From: Micrococcales bacterium
GTDB lineage: Bacteria; Actinomycetota; Actinomycetes; Actinomycetales; Cellulomonadaceae
NCBI GenBank assembly: GCA_009779195.1
Contig: WRET01000006.1
Span: forward strand, 19,303 to 83,302
Reading direction: 5' to 3'
Length of the DNA: 64,000 nt
Made by a program: the position numbers and the translations under genes
In this document: one piece after another, positions 24,430 through 33,839 of the stretch
How the letters are laid out: each line of letters opens with the position of its first letter
Numbering within the stretch: the stretch's first letter is position 1
Notes under the pieces: model-generated
What the model was told of the DNA's origin: nothing
The model's database searches: none
The model's input: the letters and a program-made list of their open reading frames with translations, nothing else

Positions 24430-25416
24430 ATGCCCACAGACGCGGCGATCGAGGCCGTCGACCTACGCAAGACCTATTCCAGCCGCAAACGGACCGTCAC
24501 CGCCTTGGACGGGTTGTCCCTGACAGTGCCCACCGGGCAGGTGTTCGCCCTGCTCGGGCCCAACGGCGCGGGTAAGTCGACCACGGTGAAGATCCTGTCC
24601 ACGCTCGCCACCGCGGATTCTGGCAGTGCGTGCGTCGGCGGGTTCGACGTGGGGCGCGACGCCCGACGCGTCCGCCAGTCCATCGGCTACGTCTCCCAGG
24701 GGACCTCGGCCGACGCTCGGATGACCCCCCGGGAGAACATCATCATGTCGGCCAGGATCCGTGGTGTCGGGGCTGGGGAGGCGCGCACGAGCACAGCACG
24801 TCTCGTGGCCACCCTGGGTCTGGACGAGTGTGCCGACCAGTACGTCAAAACCCTCTCCGGTGGCCAGCGCCGCCGCGTCGACATCGCCTGCGCGTTGGTG
24901 CACGCCCCGCAGGTGGTGTTCCTCGACGAACCGACCGCCGGGCTCGACCCGGAAGCCCGGGCTGCGTTGTGGCAGATCATCGTAGGTATGTCAGCCGACA
25001 ACGGGCTCTCGGTGATCGTGACCACGCACTACATGGACGAGGCCGACCGGTTGTGCGACCACGTCCTGCTCATCGACCACGGCCGTGCGGTGGTCGGTGG
25101 CACCCCGGACGAGCTCAAAGCGTCCATCGGTGGGACCGGCCTGACCGTCACCGTCCCTGCCGCCCAGCCCGACGACGTGCGTGGCGCGGTCGAGACGGTC
25201 GGCGTCGTACGCGACCTGGTGGTCGAGACCACCGGCGACGACGTGCGCCTGGCGGTGCGCACCGACGACGCGACCGCGGCGCTGGCCGCCCTCACCGGGG
25301 CCCTGGACCACCACGGCCTCGACTACGGCGCCGTCGCCGTCTCCCGTCCCAGCCTCGACGACGTGTACCTGCGCTACGTCGGCCACTCCTACAACTACGA
25401 AGGAGACCTGACATGA
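24430..25416 (+). CDS. ABC transporter ATP-binding protein, DrrA-like
   Basis: A 328-residue ATPase of the daunorubicin-resistance type. Walker A is GPNGAGKST near 44, the Q-loop lies in SIGYVSQGTSADARMT, the signature is LSGGQRRRVDIA, Walker B VVFLDEPTAGLD, and the switch His in TTHYMDEADRL. The C-terminal 80 residues form the accessory domain typical of DrrA (ending PSLDDVYLRYVGHSY). GGAGCGG precedes the ATG at 24430. The stop overlaps the permease start as ATGA. With the permease it should form a 2+2 exporter for a drug or lipid-like compound, controlled by the PadR protein upstream. Confidence 0.93.
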   Translation: MPTDAAIEAVDLRKTYSSRKRTVTALDGLSLTVPTGQVFALLGPNGAGKSTTVKILSTLATADSGSACVGGFDVGRDARRVRQSIGYVSQGTSADARMTPRENIIMSARIRGVGAGEARTSTARLVATLGLDECADQYVKTLSGGQRRRVDIACALVHAPQVVFLDEPTAGLDPEARAALWQIIVGMSADNGLSVIVTTHYMDEADRLCDHVLLIDHGRAVVGGTPDELKASIGGTGLTVTVPAAQPDDVRGAVETVGVVRDLVVETTGDDVRLAVRTDDATAALAALTGALDHHGLDYGAVAVSRPSLDDVYLRYVGHSYNYEGDLT

Positions 25417-26228
25417 CCACCACCGCTGTCCAGCCCGTCACTGTTCGACAGGTGCGTTGGACCACCCAGTTCTCCCAGGTGTTCTTGCGCTGGACCCGTG
25501 GCCAGCTACGCGAACCGTGGGGTATCGGGACGTCGTTGTTCCAGCCAGTCATCTGGATCGTCCTGTTCGGGGCGGTCTTCTCCACACTGAAGGCTTTGCC
25601 GGCGTTCTCCGACGGCGGTTACGTCACGTTCTTGATCCCCGGGATCCTCATGATGACTGTGCTGTACTCCGGCGCGTGGGCCGGCCAGGGCTTCATCATG
25701 GACATGGATTCTGGTGTCATGGCGTCGATGATGGCCATGCCGCTGCGCCGTACCGCCCTCCTGGCCGGGCAGCTGGCCACCCAGACGGTGATCTGCCTGC
25801 TCCAGGCTGTGACTGTGCTGGTCATCGGGTGGTTGGCTGGTGCACGCTACTCCGGCGGGGTCGTCGGCCTCCTCGTGGCCGTGGCCGTAGCACTGGTGCT
25901 GTGCGTCGCGTTCAGCTCGGTGTCCAACGCGGTCGCTCTCATCACCCGCAACGGTATCGCCCTCATCGGTATTGCCCAGATCATCGTCTTGCCGATGACG
26001 TTCTTGTCCTCGACGATGATGCCGCACGACCTGCTCCCAGGGTGGGTCCAGAACGTGGCCACCGTCAACCCCCAGACCTGGGCCGTCGACATTGGCCGAG
26101 CCGCTCTCAACGGAAACCTGGGCTCAGCCGACGGCTTAGCGTGGAAAGCCGCCTGCCTGCTCACCGTGGCAGCCCTCCTGTTCTTCTGGTCCTTGCGTTC
26201 CCTGCGTTCTTTCCAACGCGCCCAATAG
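25413..26228 (+). CDS. ABC-2 type permease, DrrB-like
   Basis: A 271-residue membrane protein with six predicted helices in the ABC-2 pattern: WGIGTSLFQPVIWIVLFGAVF in part, ILMMTVLYSGAWAGQGFIMDMDSG, a central VMASMMAMPLRRTALLAGQL coupling region, then LALVLCVAFSSVSNAVAL-like segments and FLSSTMMPHDLLPGWVQ, and a final helix ending SLRSFQRAQ. The P-HDLLP loop is typical of this family. It is co-translated with the ATPase (ATGA overlap). Substrate unknown. Confidence 0.92.
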   Translation: MTTTAVQPVTVRQVRWTTQFSQVFLRWTRGQLREPWGIGTSLFQPVIWIVLFGAVFSTLKALPAFSDGGYVTFLIPGILMMTVLYSGAWAGQGFIMDMDSGVMASMMAMPLRRTALLAGQLATQTVICLLQAVTVLVIGWLAGARYSGGVVGLLVAVAVALVLCVAFSSVSNAVALITRNGIALIGIAQIIVLPMTFLSSTMMPHDLLPGWVQNVATVNPQTWAVDIGRAALNGNLGSADGLAWKAACLLTVAALLFFWSLRSLRSFQRAQ

Positions 26229-26425
26229 CTTTCGCACGGTCCCGGCCCGTCCGCCGCCGACCATAGGGTCTTGGCCTCGCCACGGCGGTGTGCGGCGGTG
26301 GTCTCCGACGGTGAGCCGTCGAGCGTGTGCTGTGCTGCCCGCGAGAACTCAGGGTCTGGCTGTGCCTGGGCCTGAGAGGGTCGGACGAGGTTGGTTGCGC
26401 TCACGGCCCTGGTAGTGTCCAGGGC

Positions 26426-27142
26426 GTGGCAGAATCGCAGGCGTTTGCCTCCCTCGTGGACCAGGGGGCTTTTTTCGCGCAGGAGAGACAGCTGCATCTT
26501 GCCGAGCTGGTGGGAGAGCACGACCGGTGGGACGCGGACCTGGAAGTGCCGTCCCTGACGTTCACTTTCGGTGACGAGACCCTCGTGTGCAGGACGCAGC
26601 TGGTCGGGTCGTCGACGGCGGACACCTGGATGTGGGGCTGGGCCGACGAGGCGCTCCCCGCTGGTGGGACTGAGATGGCCCGGTGGTTGCAGGGTGTGGG
26701 AGAGGCTGACGGGATCCCTGAGCTGTGCACGGCGGAGATCCCGCTCGGACCAGGAGGCAACGACCCGCCCACCGCGTTCTGGTTCCGCCTCATGTCTGTG
26801 GTCGCGGCGCTCTCACCGTCCTGGAACGGCTACTTCGCCGGAAGCCCGGGTGCGGGCACGATCACTCCGCTCTTGGTGGCCCATCCCAGCCTCGCCCTCC
26901 CAGCCCCAGCCCTGTTGCGTGTCGTGACGGTCCTCAGCGAGGGGGTCTCGGCTGTCCGGCTCACCGACCACCGGGCTGCTGTCGCCGGGTACGCCTCGCT
27001 GCGTTCCATCGGGTGCACGTGGAACACCTACGGCTGCACACTGGCCTTTTCCGAAGGCGGCCTGGAGCTCACGTTCGACGAGAAGAACCGCATCGCCAAG
27101 ATCCGTGGCACCACCAGCCCCGCCGCGGCACCAGCGCTGTGA
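26426..27142 (+). CDS. DUF6882-like protein
   Basis: A 238-residue protein that resembles the DUF6882 family: it begins with [23 protein letters not shown], has [14 protein letters not shown] and [12 protein letters not shown], and ends with an [12 protein letters not shown] segment. It is soluble, without signal peptide. The GTG at 26426 is chosen because TAGTGT at 26413-26418 lies 7 nt before it, giving a leaderless start; the longer frame from 26327 includes the promoter. It precedes guaA by 58 bp on the same strand, but guaA has its own promoter box. Confidence 0.6.
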   Translation: MAESQAFASLVDQGAFFAQERQLHLAELVGEHDRWDADLEVPSLTFTFGDETLVCRTQLVGSSTADTWMWGWADEALPAGGTEMARWLQGVGEADGIPELCTAEIPLGPGGNDPPTAFWFRLMSVVAALSPSWNGYFAGSPGAGTITPLLVAHPSLALPAPALLRVVTVLSEGVSAVRLTDHRAAVAGYASLRSIGCTWNTYGCTLAFSEGGLELTFDEKNRIAKIRGTTSPAAAPAL

Positions 27143-27200
27143 CCGTCCCAGCCTCGGACGTGGTCGGGCGGAGGCTGCCAAGAGAACTATCCTGGGGCGC

Positions 27201-28763
27201 GTGACTCCTTCGACCCGGCCGGTGCTCGTCGTCGACTTCGGCGCGCAGTACTCCCAGCTCATCGCCCGACGTGTGCGCGAGGCGCACGTGTACTCCCAGG
27301 TCGTGCCGCACACCATGGCGGTCGACCAGATGCTCGCGCTGGACCCAGGGGCGGTGATCTTGTCTGGTGGGCCAGCCTCGGTGCTCGAACCTGGGGCCCC
27401 CACGGTGGACCCGGCGCTGTTCGACGCTGGGGTGCCGGTGCTGGGGATCTGTTACGGGTTCCAGGCGATGGCCCACGCGTTGGGCGGCGAGGTCGACGCG
27501 GGGGCTGCGGGCGAGTACGGGCACACCCCAGCGACAGTCACCGAACCTGGGGCGCTGCTCGCGGGGTCGCCTGAGCACCAGCAGGTGTGGATGAGCCACG
27601 GGGTCGCGGTGCGGACCGTCCCGCCGGGGTTCACGGCGCTGGCCCACACCCAGGGCGCGCCGGTGGCAGCGTTCGAAGACCCGGCCCGGCGGCTCTATGG
27701 CGTCCAGTGGCACCTGGAGGTGCGCCACACCCCGCTGGGCCAGGCCGCGCTGGAGAACTTCTTGTTCTCCGTGGCTGGGCTCACCCCCGACTGGCAGACC
27801 GCGAGCTTTGTCGAAGACCAGGTCGCGGCGATCAAAGCCCAGGTCGGCGACGCCCGGGTTATCTGCGGGCTCAGCGGCGGGGTGGACTCGGCGGTGTCGG
27901 CGGCGCTGGTGAACAAGGCTGTGGGTGACCAGCTCACCTGTGTGTTCGTCGACCATGGGCTGTTGCGCGCCGGTGAGTTCGAGCAGGTGCAGCGGGACTT
28001 CGTCGCGGCCACCGGGGTGCGGCTGGTCGCTGTGGACGCCCGGGAACGGTTCTTGTCCGCGCTGGCAGGCGTCACCGACCCGGAGACCAAACGCAAGACC
28101 ATCGGCCGTGAGTTCATCCGGGTGTTCGAGGACGCTGCGCGCCAGGTCGCGCAGGCCGACGAGGCGCACCCGGTGCGGTTCTTGGTCCAGGGAACGATCT
28201 ACCCCGACGTCATCGAGTCTGGTGTGGGCGAGGGTGCGTCGAACATCAAGTCGCACCACAACGTCGGCGGGCTGCCCGACGACCTGGCTTTCGAGCTTGT
28301 CGAACCTCTGCGCGACCTGTTCAAAGACGAGGTCCGCGCGGTGGGCCTGGAGCTGGGTGTGCCTGAGTCGATGGTGTGGCGCCACCCGTTCCCCGGCCCT
28401 GGCCTGGGGATCCGTGTTGTCGGGGAGGTGACTGCCGCACGGCTGGAGGTGCTGCGTGCCGCCGACGCTATCGTCCGCGCCGAGCTGACCACCGCGGGCC
28501 TGGACCGCACGGTGTGGCAGTGCCCGGTGATCTTGCTCGGCGACATCCGCTCTGTCGGGGTGGCCGGCGACGAACGCACCTACGGGTACCCCATCGTCTT
28601 GCGCCCGGTCTCGTCCGAGGACGCGATGACCGCCGACTGGGCCCGTGTGCCTTTCGACGTGCTCGCCACGATCTCTACCCGGATCACCAACGAGGTCCGC
28701 GAGGTCAACCGCGTCGTGCTGGACATCACGAGCAAACCTCCGGCCACCATCGAGTGGGAGTAG
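27201..28763 (+). CDS. guaA: GMP synthase (glutamine-hydrolysing)
   Basis: A 520-residue enzyme converting XMP to GMP with glutamine and ATP. The N-terminal class I glutamine amidotransferase domain has [17 protein letters not shown], the nucleophile Cys in [11 protein letters not shown], and the His-Glu pair of the triad in [12 protein letters not shown]. The ATP pyrophosphatase domain has the P-loop [15 protein letters not shown], and the C-terminal dimerisation domain ends [17 protein letters not shown] at 27188-27193 lies 7 nt before the GTG start with no ribosome binding site, so a leaderless start is likely. Followed by a long dyad that may end transcription. Confidence 0.97.
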   Translation: MTPSTRPVLVVDFGAQYSQLIARRVREAHVYSQVVPHTMAVDQMLALDPGAVILSGGPASVLEPGAPTVDPALFDAGVPVLGICYGFQAMAHALGGEVDAGAAGEYGHTPATVTEPGALLAGSPEHQQVWMSHGVAVRTVPPGFTALAHTQGAPVAAFEDPARRLYGVQWHLEVRHTPLGQAALENFLFSVAGLTPDWQTASFVEDQVAAIKAQVGDARVICGLSGGVDSAVSAALVNKAVGDQLTCVFVDHGLLRAGEFEQVQRDFVAATGVRLVAVDARERFLSALAGVTDPETKRKTIGREFIRVFEDAARQVAQADEAHPVRFLVQGTIYPDVIESGVGEGASNIKSHHNVGGLPDDLAFELVEPLRDLFKDEVRAVGLELGVPESMVWRHPFPGPGLGIRVVGEVTAARLEVLRAADAIVRAELTTAGLDRTVWQCPVILLGDIRSVGVAGDERTYGYPIVLRPVSSEDAMTADWARVPFDVLATISTRITNEVREVNRVVLDITSKPPATIEWE

Positions 28764-28764
28764 C

Positions 28765-28840
28765 CGTCACGCACCGTTCGTCGACCACCACGTCGTTCCT
28801 CCGCAGGAACGATCTGGTGACCGACGAACGGTACGTGACG
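28765..28840. terminator. Long imperfect inverted repeat after guaA
   Basis: Arms of 36 nt (28765-28800 and 28805-28840) match with about six mismatches around a CCGC loop. The outer part is CGTCACGNACCGTTCGTCG. It lies between convergent genes and probably acts as a bidirectional terminator, although it is much longer than a standard one. Confidence 0.6.
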
Positions 28841-28856
28841 AGGGGGAGCGAGCGGC

Positions 28857-29087
28857 TCAGCTACGGCGGGCGCCTCGCACGAGCGAGGTGACGAGGACGG
28901 CCAGGCCAGCGGCGGCCAGGACGACGATCGCCACCAGGCCGACGTCGAAGTGGTGGCCGGTGGCGGCGGCGACCACAGCCCCGCCGCACGCTGCCAGGAC
29001 CAGGCCCCAGATGATGGTGGAGGTGCGCACACGTGGGGCCGAGGCGGTCTCGGGCTCGGGGGTGCCGGTTGTGGGTTCGGTGGTCAT
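28857..29087 (-). CDS. Small two-helix membrane protein
   Basis: A 76-residue protein with a hydrophilic N-terminus of about 23 residues and two transmembrane helices (IIWGLVLAACGGAVVAAA and VGLVAIVVLAAAGLAVLVTSLV in part), ending in RGARRS. It lies 2 bp after the PspC-domain gene on the same strand, so it belongs to that operon and may be part of the same envelope-stress module. No family recognised. Confidence 0.75.
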   Translation of the reverse strand: MTTEPTTGTPEPETASAPRVRTSTIIWGLVLAACGGAVVAAATGHHFDVGLVAIVVLAAAGLAVLVTSLVRGARRS

Positions 29088-29089
29088 GG

Positions 29090-30736
29090 TCAGGCTCCTG
29101 TCTTGATGGTGACCTTGCCGACGCCCACGTTCACGCGGACGACGAGCGGGGGATCGTAGTCGGTGGGGTCAGTGCTGAAGCTGTGGACGATGGACGCTCC
29201 GCGCACTGTGTCGTGGTCGGAGATGTCCCAGTGGACCTGGCCTGCGCCGAGCTCGACGTTGACACGGGCGCTGACCCCTTCGGGCAAGATGATCGTCAGC
29301 GTGCCGACACCGAGCTCGACCGGCACCTCGATGGTTTTCGTCGCGGCGGGCGTCTCAGGCCGTTGGGGCGGTGCTGGGACGGTCGGCACCGCGGGCACGT
29401 CGGGCACAGTGCTGTCGGGTTCGGTGCTGTCGGGCACAGTGCTGTCGGGTCCAGCGCTGTCGGGTCCGGTACCCTCCGGTTCGGTGGCGTCAGGGCTGGG
29501 TGACGGGTCCGGTGCCGTTGGTGACGGCTCGGGCTGGACGGCAGGGCCAGCCAGCGGGAGGTTGCGCAGGTCGACGACGATCTCGCCGACGTCCGCGTTC
29601 ACCCCTGCCTCAGCGCTGCTCAGGTCGCTGATCATGAAGGTGGTGCGGTCGGCGTGGTCGCGCCAACCCACCTCGGCTGCGGCCCAGGGTCCTGCGACGA
29701 CGAGCGTGATGATCGCGATGAACCCGAGCACCCCGGACCTGCGTCCGCGCAGCCCGGACACGACGATCCCCAGCCCGGTGAGCACCACGCACACCCCGGC
29801 GGCGACCAGCGCGACCGGTGCGTCGAGGTGACCAGCACGGCTGGCCAGCATCAGCCCGGCTGTGGCCAGGAGCACCAGTGCGACGACAACACCCACGGTC
29901 GTGCGCCCAGGCCCGTTGCGGCGGTACACCGGGGGTGGGGGCGGGGCCCATCCCGCAGCGGGGGGTGGGGGCGCCCATCCAGCGGCCGACGGCGGGGGGT
30001 AGACGGCGTCGGCAGGCGTCGCCATGGGATAGCCCGCTGTCGGTGAGGGACGGGGCGCGCCCAGGTTGTTGCGGTCAGAGGCTGTCGCAGCGACGACGAC
30101 GACGGTGACGACCACCCCGAAGAACACCAGCCACGACAAGGCCTGGAACACCTGCGGTTCCTGGCCCCACCACAGCCATCCGTTTCCACGGACCAACCCG
30201 GCCAGGACCATGCCCAGCGCCCCGAGGAGCGCCGGGTCGAACCGTCCGGCGATGGTCTCTTGCAGGTGGATCCGTCCGTCGCGGGCCTCGGGCAGCAGCG
30301 CCCAGGCCACGCCGTAGAACACGAACCCGAAACCTCCGACCAGCACGGACACCGCGACGACGCCGCGCACCAGCAGCGGGTCCACCCCGATGCGGTGGGC
30401 CAGCCCGGCGCACACCCCGCCGATCCACCGGTCGTCGGTGCGCGGCAGCCCCAGGCGTCGGACCGCCCCGAAGAACCCGCCGTCGGTGGGCGGGGGTGGC
30501 GGGGCGGCTGGTGCAGGTCCACGAGGTTGTGGTCCAGGGTCGGTCGCCGAAACCTGGGGGTCGGCCGGCCCGGGGTCGGTGGGAAGAGCCTGGGTGTCAG
30601 CCGGCTCGGGAGGTCCGGTCTGCTCTTCGGGCGCGGTTTCGGGAGCGTCGGTGACGTTCTCGGTGTCGGTGCGCTGCGGTTCGGGCGTGCTCTCAGGCGC
30701 GTCGGTGACGTCGTCGGAGTCTGCGTGGTTCTTCAT
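29090..30736 (-). CDS. PspC-domain membrane protein with LiaF-like C-terminus
   Basis: About 548 residues. A long acidic, Pro-rich N-terminal region is followed by a PspC domain (RTDDRWIGGVCAGLAHRIG, then VDPLLVRGVVAVSVL and YGVAWALLPEA). Several further transmembrane helices follow, a Pro/Tyr-rich loop, and at the C-terminus a beta-rich region (VNADVGEIVVDLRNL, VPVELGVGTLTIILPEG, VNVGVGKVTIKTGA) that resembles the DUF2154/LiaF-type domain. A Ser/Thr/Asp/Pro repeat of the GPDSTVPDSTEPD type lies between them. I start at the ATG at 30736; the frame continues upstream into antisense of the kinase gene and is not real there. It is divergent from the PspC-kinase and NarL-type regulator genes. Confidence 0.82.
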   Translation of the reverse strand: MKNHADSDDVTDAPESTPEPQRTDTENVTDAPETAPEEQTGPPEPADTQALPTDPGPADPQVSATDPGPQPRGPAPAAPPPPPTDGGFFGAVRRLGLPRTDDRWIGGVCAGLAHRIGVDPLLVRGVVAVSVLVGGFGFVFYGVAWALLPEARDGRIHLQETIAGRFDPALLGALGMVLAGLVRGNGWLWWGQEPQVFQALSWLVFFGVVVTVVVVAATASDRNNLGAPRPSPTAGYPMATPADAVYPPPSAAGWAPPPPAAGWAPPPPPVYRRNGPGRTTVGVVVALVLLATAGLMLASRAGHLDAPVALVAAGVCVVLTGLGIVVSGLRGRRSGVLGFIAIITLVVAGPWAAAEVGWRDHADRTTFMISDLSSAEAGVNADVGEIVVDLRNLPLAGPAVQPEPSPTAPDPSPSPDATEPEGTGPDSAGPDSTVPDSTEPDSTVPDVPAVPTVPAPPQRPETPAATKTIEVPVELGVGTLTIILPEGVSARVNVELGAGQVHWDISDHDTVRGASIVHSFSTDPTDYDPPLVVRVNVGVGKVTIKTGA

Positions 30737-30958
30737 GGCACGATCGTGGCCCGTCAGCACCCTCTCAGGCATCGGGGCCACCCCCTGATACGACCCTGGG
30801 ATCTGCCCTGGTGTCCTCAGCGTGTTCCCCGGAGGTGGTGTCTGCCGGGCCTCGCGCTGCCCCTCCCGGCCGTGCGGCCAGGGTCCGGCCCTGAAGTTGA
30901 CCCTGAGATTTCGGGTGGTCGGTGCCCCGACCAGGGTGTGTCGTGCCACCATCGACCT

Positions 30959-32248
30959 ATGACCTCGGTGAGCGTGCGGCCAGCGTTGCTGCGGCCTGTG
31001 CGGGGGCGGCGGATCGGCGGGGTGGCTGCCGGGTTGGCGGCGCACCTGGGGTGGAGGGTCGGGTGGGTGCGGCTGGGGTTCATGGTGCTCGTCCTCGCTG
31101 GTGGGGTTGGGGCGTTCTTGTACGTGTTCTGGTGGGTGACGGTGCCGACGGGGAACCCGTACGACCCGGAGCCGACCCGGCCGGCGGCGGCGGTGCGGTT
31201 GGCACGGCGCCAGCCGCTGTTCACCGCGTCGTCCGGTCGACGGTTGCCGGTGACCGACATCGGGGTGGGGCTGGTGCTCGTCGCAGGGGCGGGGCTGGTG
31301 GTGGTGCACCGGGTGGGTGCTGGGGTGCAGGTGGGGTGGGTGCTGGTGGCGGTGCTCGTCGTCGGAGGGTTGGGGTTGGCGTGGTCCCAGCTCGACGCGG
31401 TGCAGCGCCGGCAGATGAGCCAGGTCGCCGGCGGGCGCACCCCTGGGTCGGTGCTCGCGGTGGCCGGTGGGGTGCTGCTCGCAGGGGCAGGTGGGTTGCT
31501 GCTCGTCGGGCAGGTCTCCGGGCGGGACCTGGCGCCAGCGATGATCGTGCAGTCGGTGGTCGTGGCGCTGGCGATCCTCGCAGGGGTGGGGTTGGCGTTG
31601 GCGCCGTGGTGGTTGCGGCTGGTCCGTGAGCTCGGCGACGAACGTGTGGCCCGCGAACGTGAGGCGCAGCGCGCCGATATCGCCGCGCACCTGCACGACT
31701 CGGTGCTGCAGACCCTCGCGCTGATCCGCACCCGCTCCGGCGACCCGGTGGAGGTCGCACGGATGGCCCGTGCCCAAGAACGCGAGCTGCGCGAGTGGCT
31801 GTACGCCGACCGGCCTTCCCCTGGAGAGTCGCTGGCAGCAGCGGTGCGGGCTGTGGTCGCCGAGGTCGAAGACTCGCGTGTCGGGCTCGACGGACAGCCC
31901 GTGGCTGTGGACGTCGTCGTCGTGGGTGACACAGTGCCTGACGACGGGGCTGACGCGTTGCTGGCCGCGACACGAGAAGCGCTGGTCAACGCGGTGACGC
32001 ACGGACGGGCGCCGGTGTCGTTGTACCTGGAGGTGCGCGACGACGCGTTGGAGGTGTTCGTCCGCGACCGTGGTGGCGGGTTCGACGTGGACCAGGTGCC
32101 TGGCGACCGGTTCGGGGTGCGCGAGTCGATCGTCGGGCGGGTCAGGCGCCGCGGTGGGACTGCGAGCGTCACCTCCTCGCCCGAACGCGGCACCGAGATC
32201 CACGTCGTCATGCCGACCGCCCCACGGACAGGTGAGAACAGTGGTTGA
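30959..32248 (+). CDS. PspC-domain sensor histidine kinase
   Basis: A 429-residue kinase. An N-terminal PspC domain (GRRIGGVAAGLAAHLG near 16-31, then helices near 38-62) is followed by further transmembrane helices near 100-140 and 163-215. The HisKA_3 dimerisation site is ADIAAHLHDSVLQTLALI with His246 as the likely phosphorylation site. The ATPase domain has TREALVNAVTHG (N box), FVRDRGGGFD (G1) and GIRE-like FGVRESIVGRVRRRGG. This architecture is known from actinobacterial envelope-stress kinases of the MacS/LiaS type. It overlaps the response regulator gene region, and a 19-bp tandem duplication lies at the junction. Confidence 0.9.
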   Translation: MTSVSVRPALLRPVRGRRIGGVAAGLAAHLGWRVGWVRLGFMVLVLAGGVGAFLYVFWWVTVPTGNPYDPEPTRPAAAVRLARRQPLFTASSGRRLPVTDIGVGLVLVAGAGLVVVHRVGAGVQVGWVLVAVLVVGGLGLAWSQLDAVQRRQMSQVAGGRTPGSVLAVAGGVLLAGAGGLLLVGQVSGRDLAPAMIVQSVVVALAILAGVGLALAPWWLRLVRELGDERVAREREAQRADIAAHLHDSVLQTLALIRTRSGDPVEVARMARAQERELREWLYADRPSPGESLAAAVRAVVAEVEDSRVGLDGQPVAVDVVVVGDTVPDDGADALLAATREALVNAVTHGRAPVSLYLEVRDDALEVFVRDRGGGFDVDQVPGDRFGVRESIVGRVRRRGGTASVTSSPERGTEIHVVMPTAPRTGENSG

Positions 32249-32267
32249 AGGTGAGAACAGTGGCTGA
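32230..32267 (+). repeat. 19-bp tandem duplication at the kinase/regulator junction
   Basis: GGTGAGAACAGTGGTTGAA (32230-32248) is followed directly by GGTGAGAACAGTGGCTGAA (32249-32267), one mismatch. The first copy carries the kinase stop codon, the second the probable start region of the regulator. Confidence 0.9.
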
Positions 32268-32916
32268 ACCTGTGAACGTCGTGCTCGTCGATGACCATGC
32301 TCTGGTGCGGGCAGGGGTCCGGGCGTCCCTGACCGATGCGGTCTGTGTGGTCGGGGAGGCCGCCGACGTGGACCAGGCTGTCGCGGTGGTGCACGACACG
32401 CGTCCTGCTGTGGTGCTGCTCGACGTGCACCTGCCCGGTGGTGCCGGTGGTGGGGGCGCCGAGGTGATCACCCGGTGCCTGGACCTGCGCGAGACCACCA
32501 GGTTCCTGGCGTTGTCGGTCTCCGACGCCGCCGAAGATGTCGTCTCGGTGATCCGTGTCGGCGCCCGCGGTTACGTGACCAAGGCGATCGACGGGCCAGC
32601 GCTGACCGGGGCGGTGGTGCGTGTCGCCGGGGGAGACGCAGTGTTCTCCCCGCGCCTGGCAGGTTTCGTCCTCGACGCTTTCGGCACGTCCGGTGGCGAT
32701 GTGGCCACCACCGACGACGAGCTCGACCGTCTGACGGCCCGCGAACGTGAGGTGATGCGTCTCATCGCCCGTGGCTATACCTACCGGGAGACCGCCTCCG
32801 AGCTGTTCATCTCGGTGAAAACTGTCGAGACGCACGTCAGCGCGGTCTTGCGCAAGCTCCAGCTGTCCAACCGCAACGAGCTGACCCGCTGGGCCGCCGA
32901 CCGTCGCCTCCTGTGA
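32260..32916 (+). CDS. NarL/FixJ-type response regulator
   Basis: About 218 residues. The receiver domain has the acidic pair VDDHALVRAGV, the phosphorylation site Asp in VVLLDVHLPGG, and the Lys in GYVTKAIDG. The C-terminal LuxR-type HTH is LTAREREVMRLIARGYTYRE, TASELFISVKTVETHVSAVLRKL. Several in-frame starts exist (TTG 32245, GTG 32251, GTG 32260); I chose GTG 32260 because AAGGTGAG lies about 6 nt upstream. It is the partner of the PspC-domain kinase and probably controls the divergent PspC operon. Confidence 0.9.
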   Translation: MAEPVNVVLVDDHALVRAGVRASLTDAVCVVGEAADVDQAVAVVHDTRPAVVLLDVHLPGGAGGGGAEVITRCLDLRETTRFLALSVSDAAEDVVSVIRVGARGYVTKAIDGPALTGAVVRVAGGDAVFSPRLAGFVLDAFGTSGGDVATTDDELDRLTAREREVMRLIARGYTYRETASELFISVKTVETHVSAVLRKLQLSNRNELTRWAADRRLL

Positions 32917-33122
32917 GCCAAGGCGTTTCCCAGATCGGTGGGCCGGACTGCCACGATGAGACCTCCAGAGTCGTTAGGCTGTGTGCAGGGACCGGCTCGT
33001 CGTTGGGGGCCGGCCGGTGCAGGATCGGGGCCTTGAGGATCGGGGCATGGTGAGCACGAGGAGCGTTGGCGTACGAGACGGCGCCGTACGCGTGACTGTC
33101 CGTGCCCACGACGGAGAACACC

Positions 33123-33839
33123 ATGGCCGCCGGTAGCAGGCGACCGCCCGGCGCCGTCACCAAACCCGCCCCGACCGAAGAGATCCCGACTGCTGAGGTC
33201 ATCGGTCTTGCCACGATGAAGCTGCGAGGGCGCATCCGCCTCCTCGAACCCATCACCGAGCCGGGCGACGACGGTTTCGACCCCGATGAGCCGGACACCG
33301 TCGAGGTGCGTCTGGACGTTGGCTCGCTCGGGCCACAGGTCGACTGGGACCTGCCGGGCGGACGTCTGGAACCGACCAGCCAAGCACCGTCACCGTGCGG
33401 CTGGGGATGGAAGGACGTGATCGGCCTCCCCCGTATGCACGGTGGTACGTGCGTCGAGGTCCGCGCCCTGGTCATGACCGACGGGACCGGCGGCGCGGCC
33501 GGCGACGTCGTCGAGGTCGCCCCAGCGCTGATGTCGACGCTGGACGTCGGTGGTCTGTTCCCCGTCACTGGCCCGCCGGTGGCCAGCGGGTGCCCGACAG
33601 TGCTCGAGCTGCTGGACCTGCCGGTCACCCTGGTCGACATCGACATCCTCGGTGCGCACGTGGACTACGTCGACGCGCTGGACCCGTTGGACCCGCTGGA
33701 CCTCGACCTGGCGCAGGTCTACCCGCTGGACCTCGGCGACGTCCCCCGGCCGGTTCGGCAGCCAGCACCTCACGAGCCGTGGCTGGACACGCTGCTCGAC
33801 GATGACTGCCTCGACCTTGGCGGGTCCGGCGATGAGTGA
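33123..33839 (+). CDS. Hypothetical acidic protein, first gene of an orphan pair
   Basis: A 238-residue protein of no family I know. It has a flexible Pro/Ala-rich start, then a compact-looking region (IGLATMKLRGRIRLLEPI, VEVRLDVGSLGPQVDWDLPGG, WGWKDVIGLPRMHGGTCVEVRALVM in part). The C-terminal half is very rich in Asp, Leu and Pro (DALDPLDPLDLDLAQVYPLDL), close to a heptad-free acidic repeat. No signal peptide or helix is seen. I start at the ATG at 33123, which has GGAG 7 nt upstream; a GTG at 33102 is possible. The next gene overlaps it by 8 bp. Confidence 0.65.
   Translation: MAAGSRRPPGAVTKPAPTEEIPTAEVIGLATMKLRGRIRLLEPITEPGDDGFDPDEPDTVEVRLDVGSLGPQVDWDLPGGRLEPTSQAPSPCGWGWKDVIGLPRMHGGTCVEVRALVMTDGTGGAAGDVVEVAPALMSTLDVGGLFPVTGPPVASGCPTVLELLDLPVTLVDIDILGAHVDYVDALDPLDPLDLDLAQVYPLDLGDVPRPVRQPAPHEPWLDTLLDDDCLDLGGSGDE

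Noticed and set aside
27069..28385. 438-residue minus-strand frame
   Set aside because: Antisense of guaA, whose complete set of active-site motifs makes the plus-strand reading certain.
30737..32203. N-terminal extension of the PspC-domain protein to more than 1,000 residues
   Set aside because: The extra part is the antisense of the divergent kinase gene and is not protein-like; the real start is near 30736.
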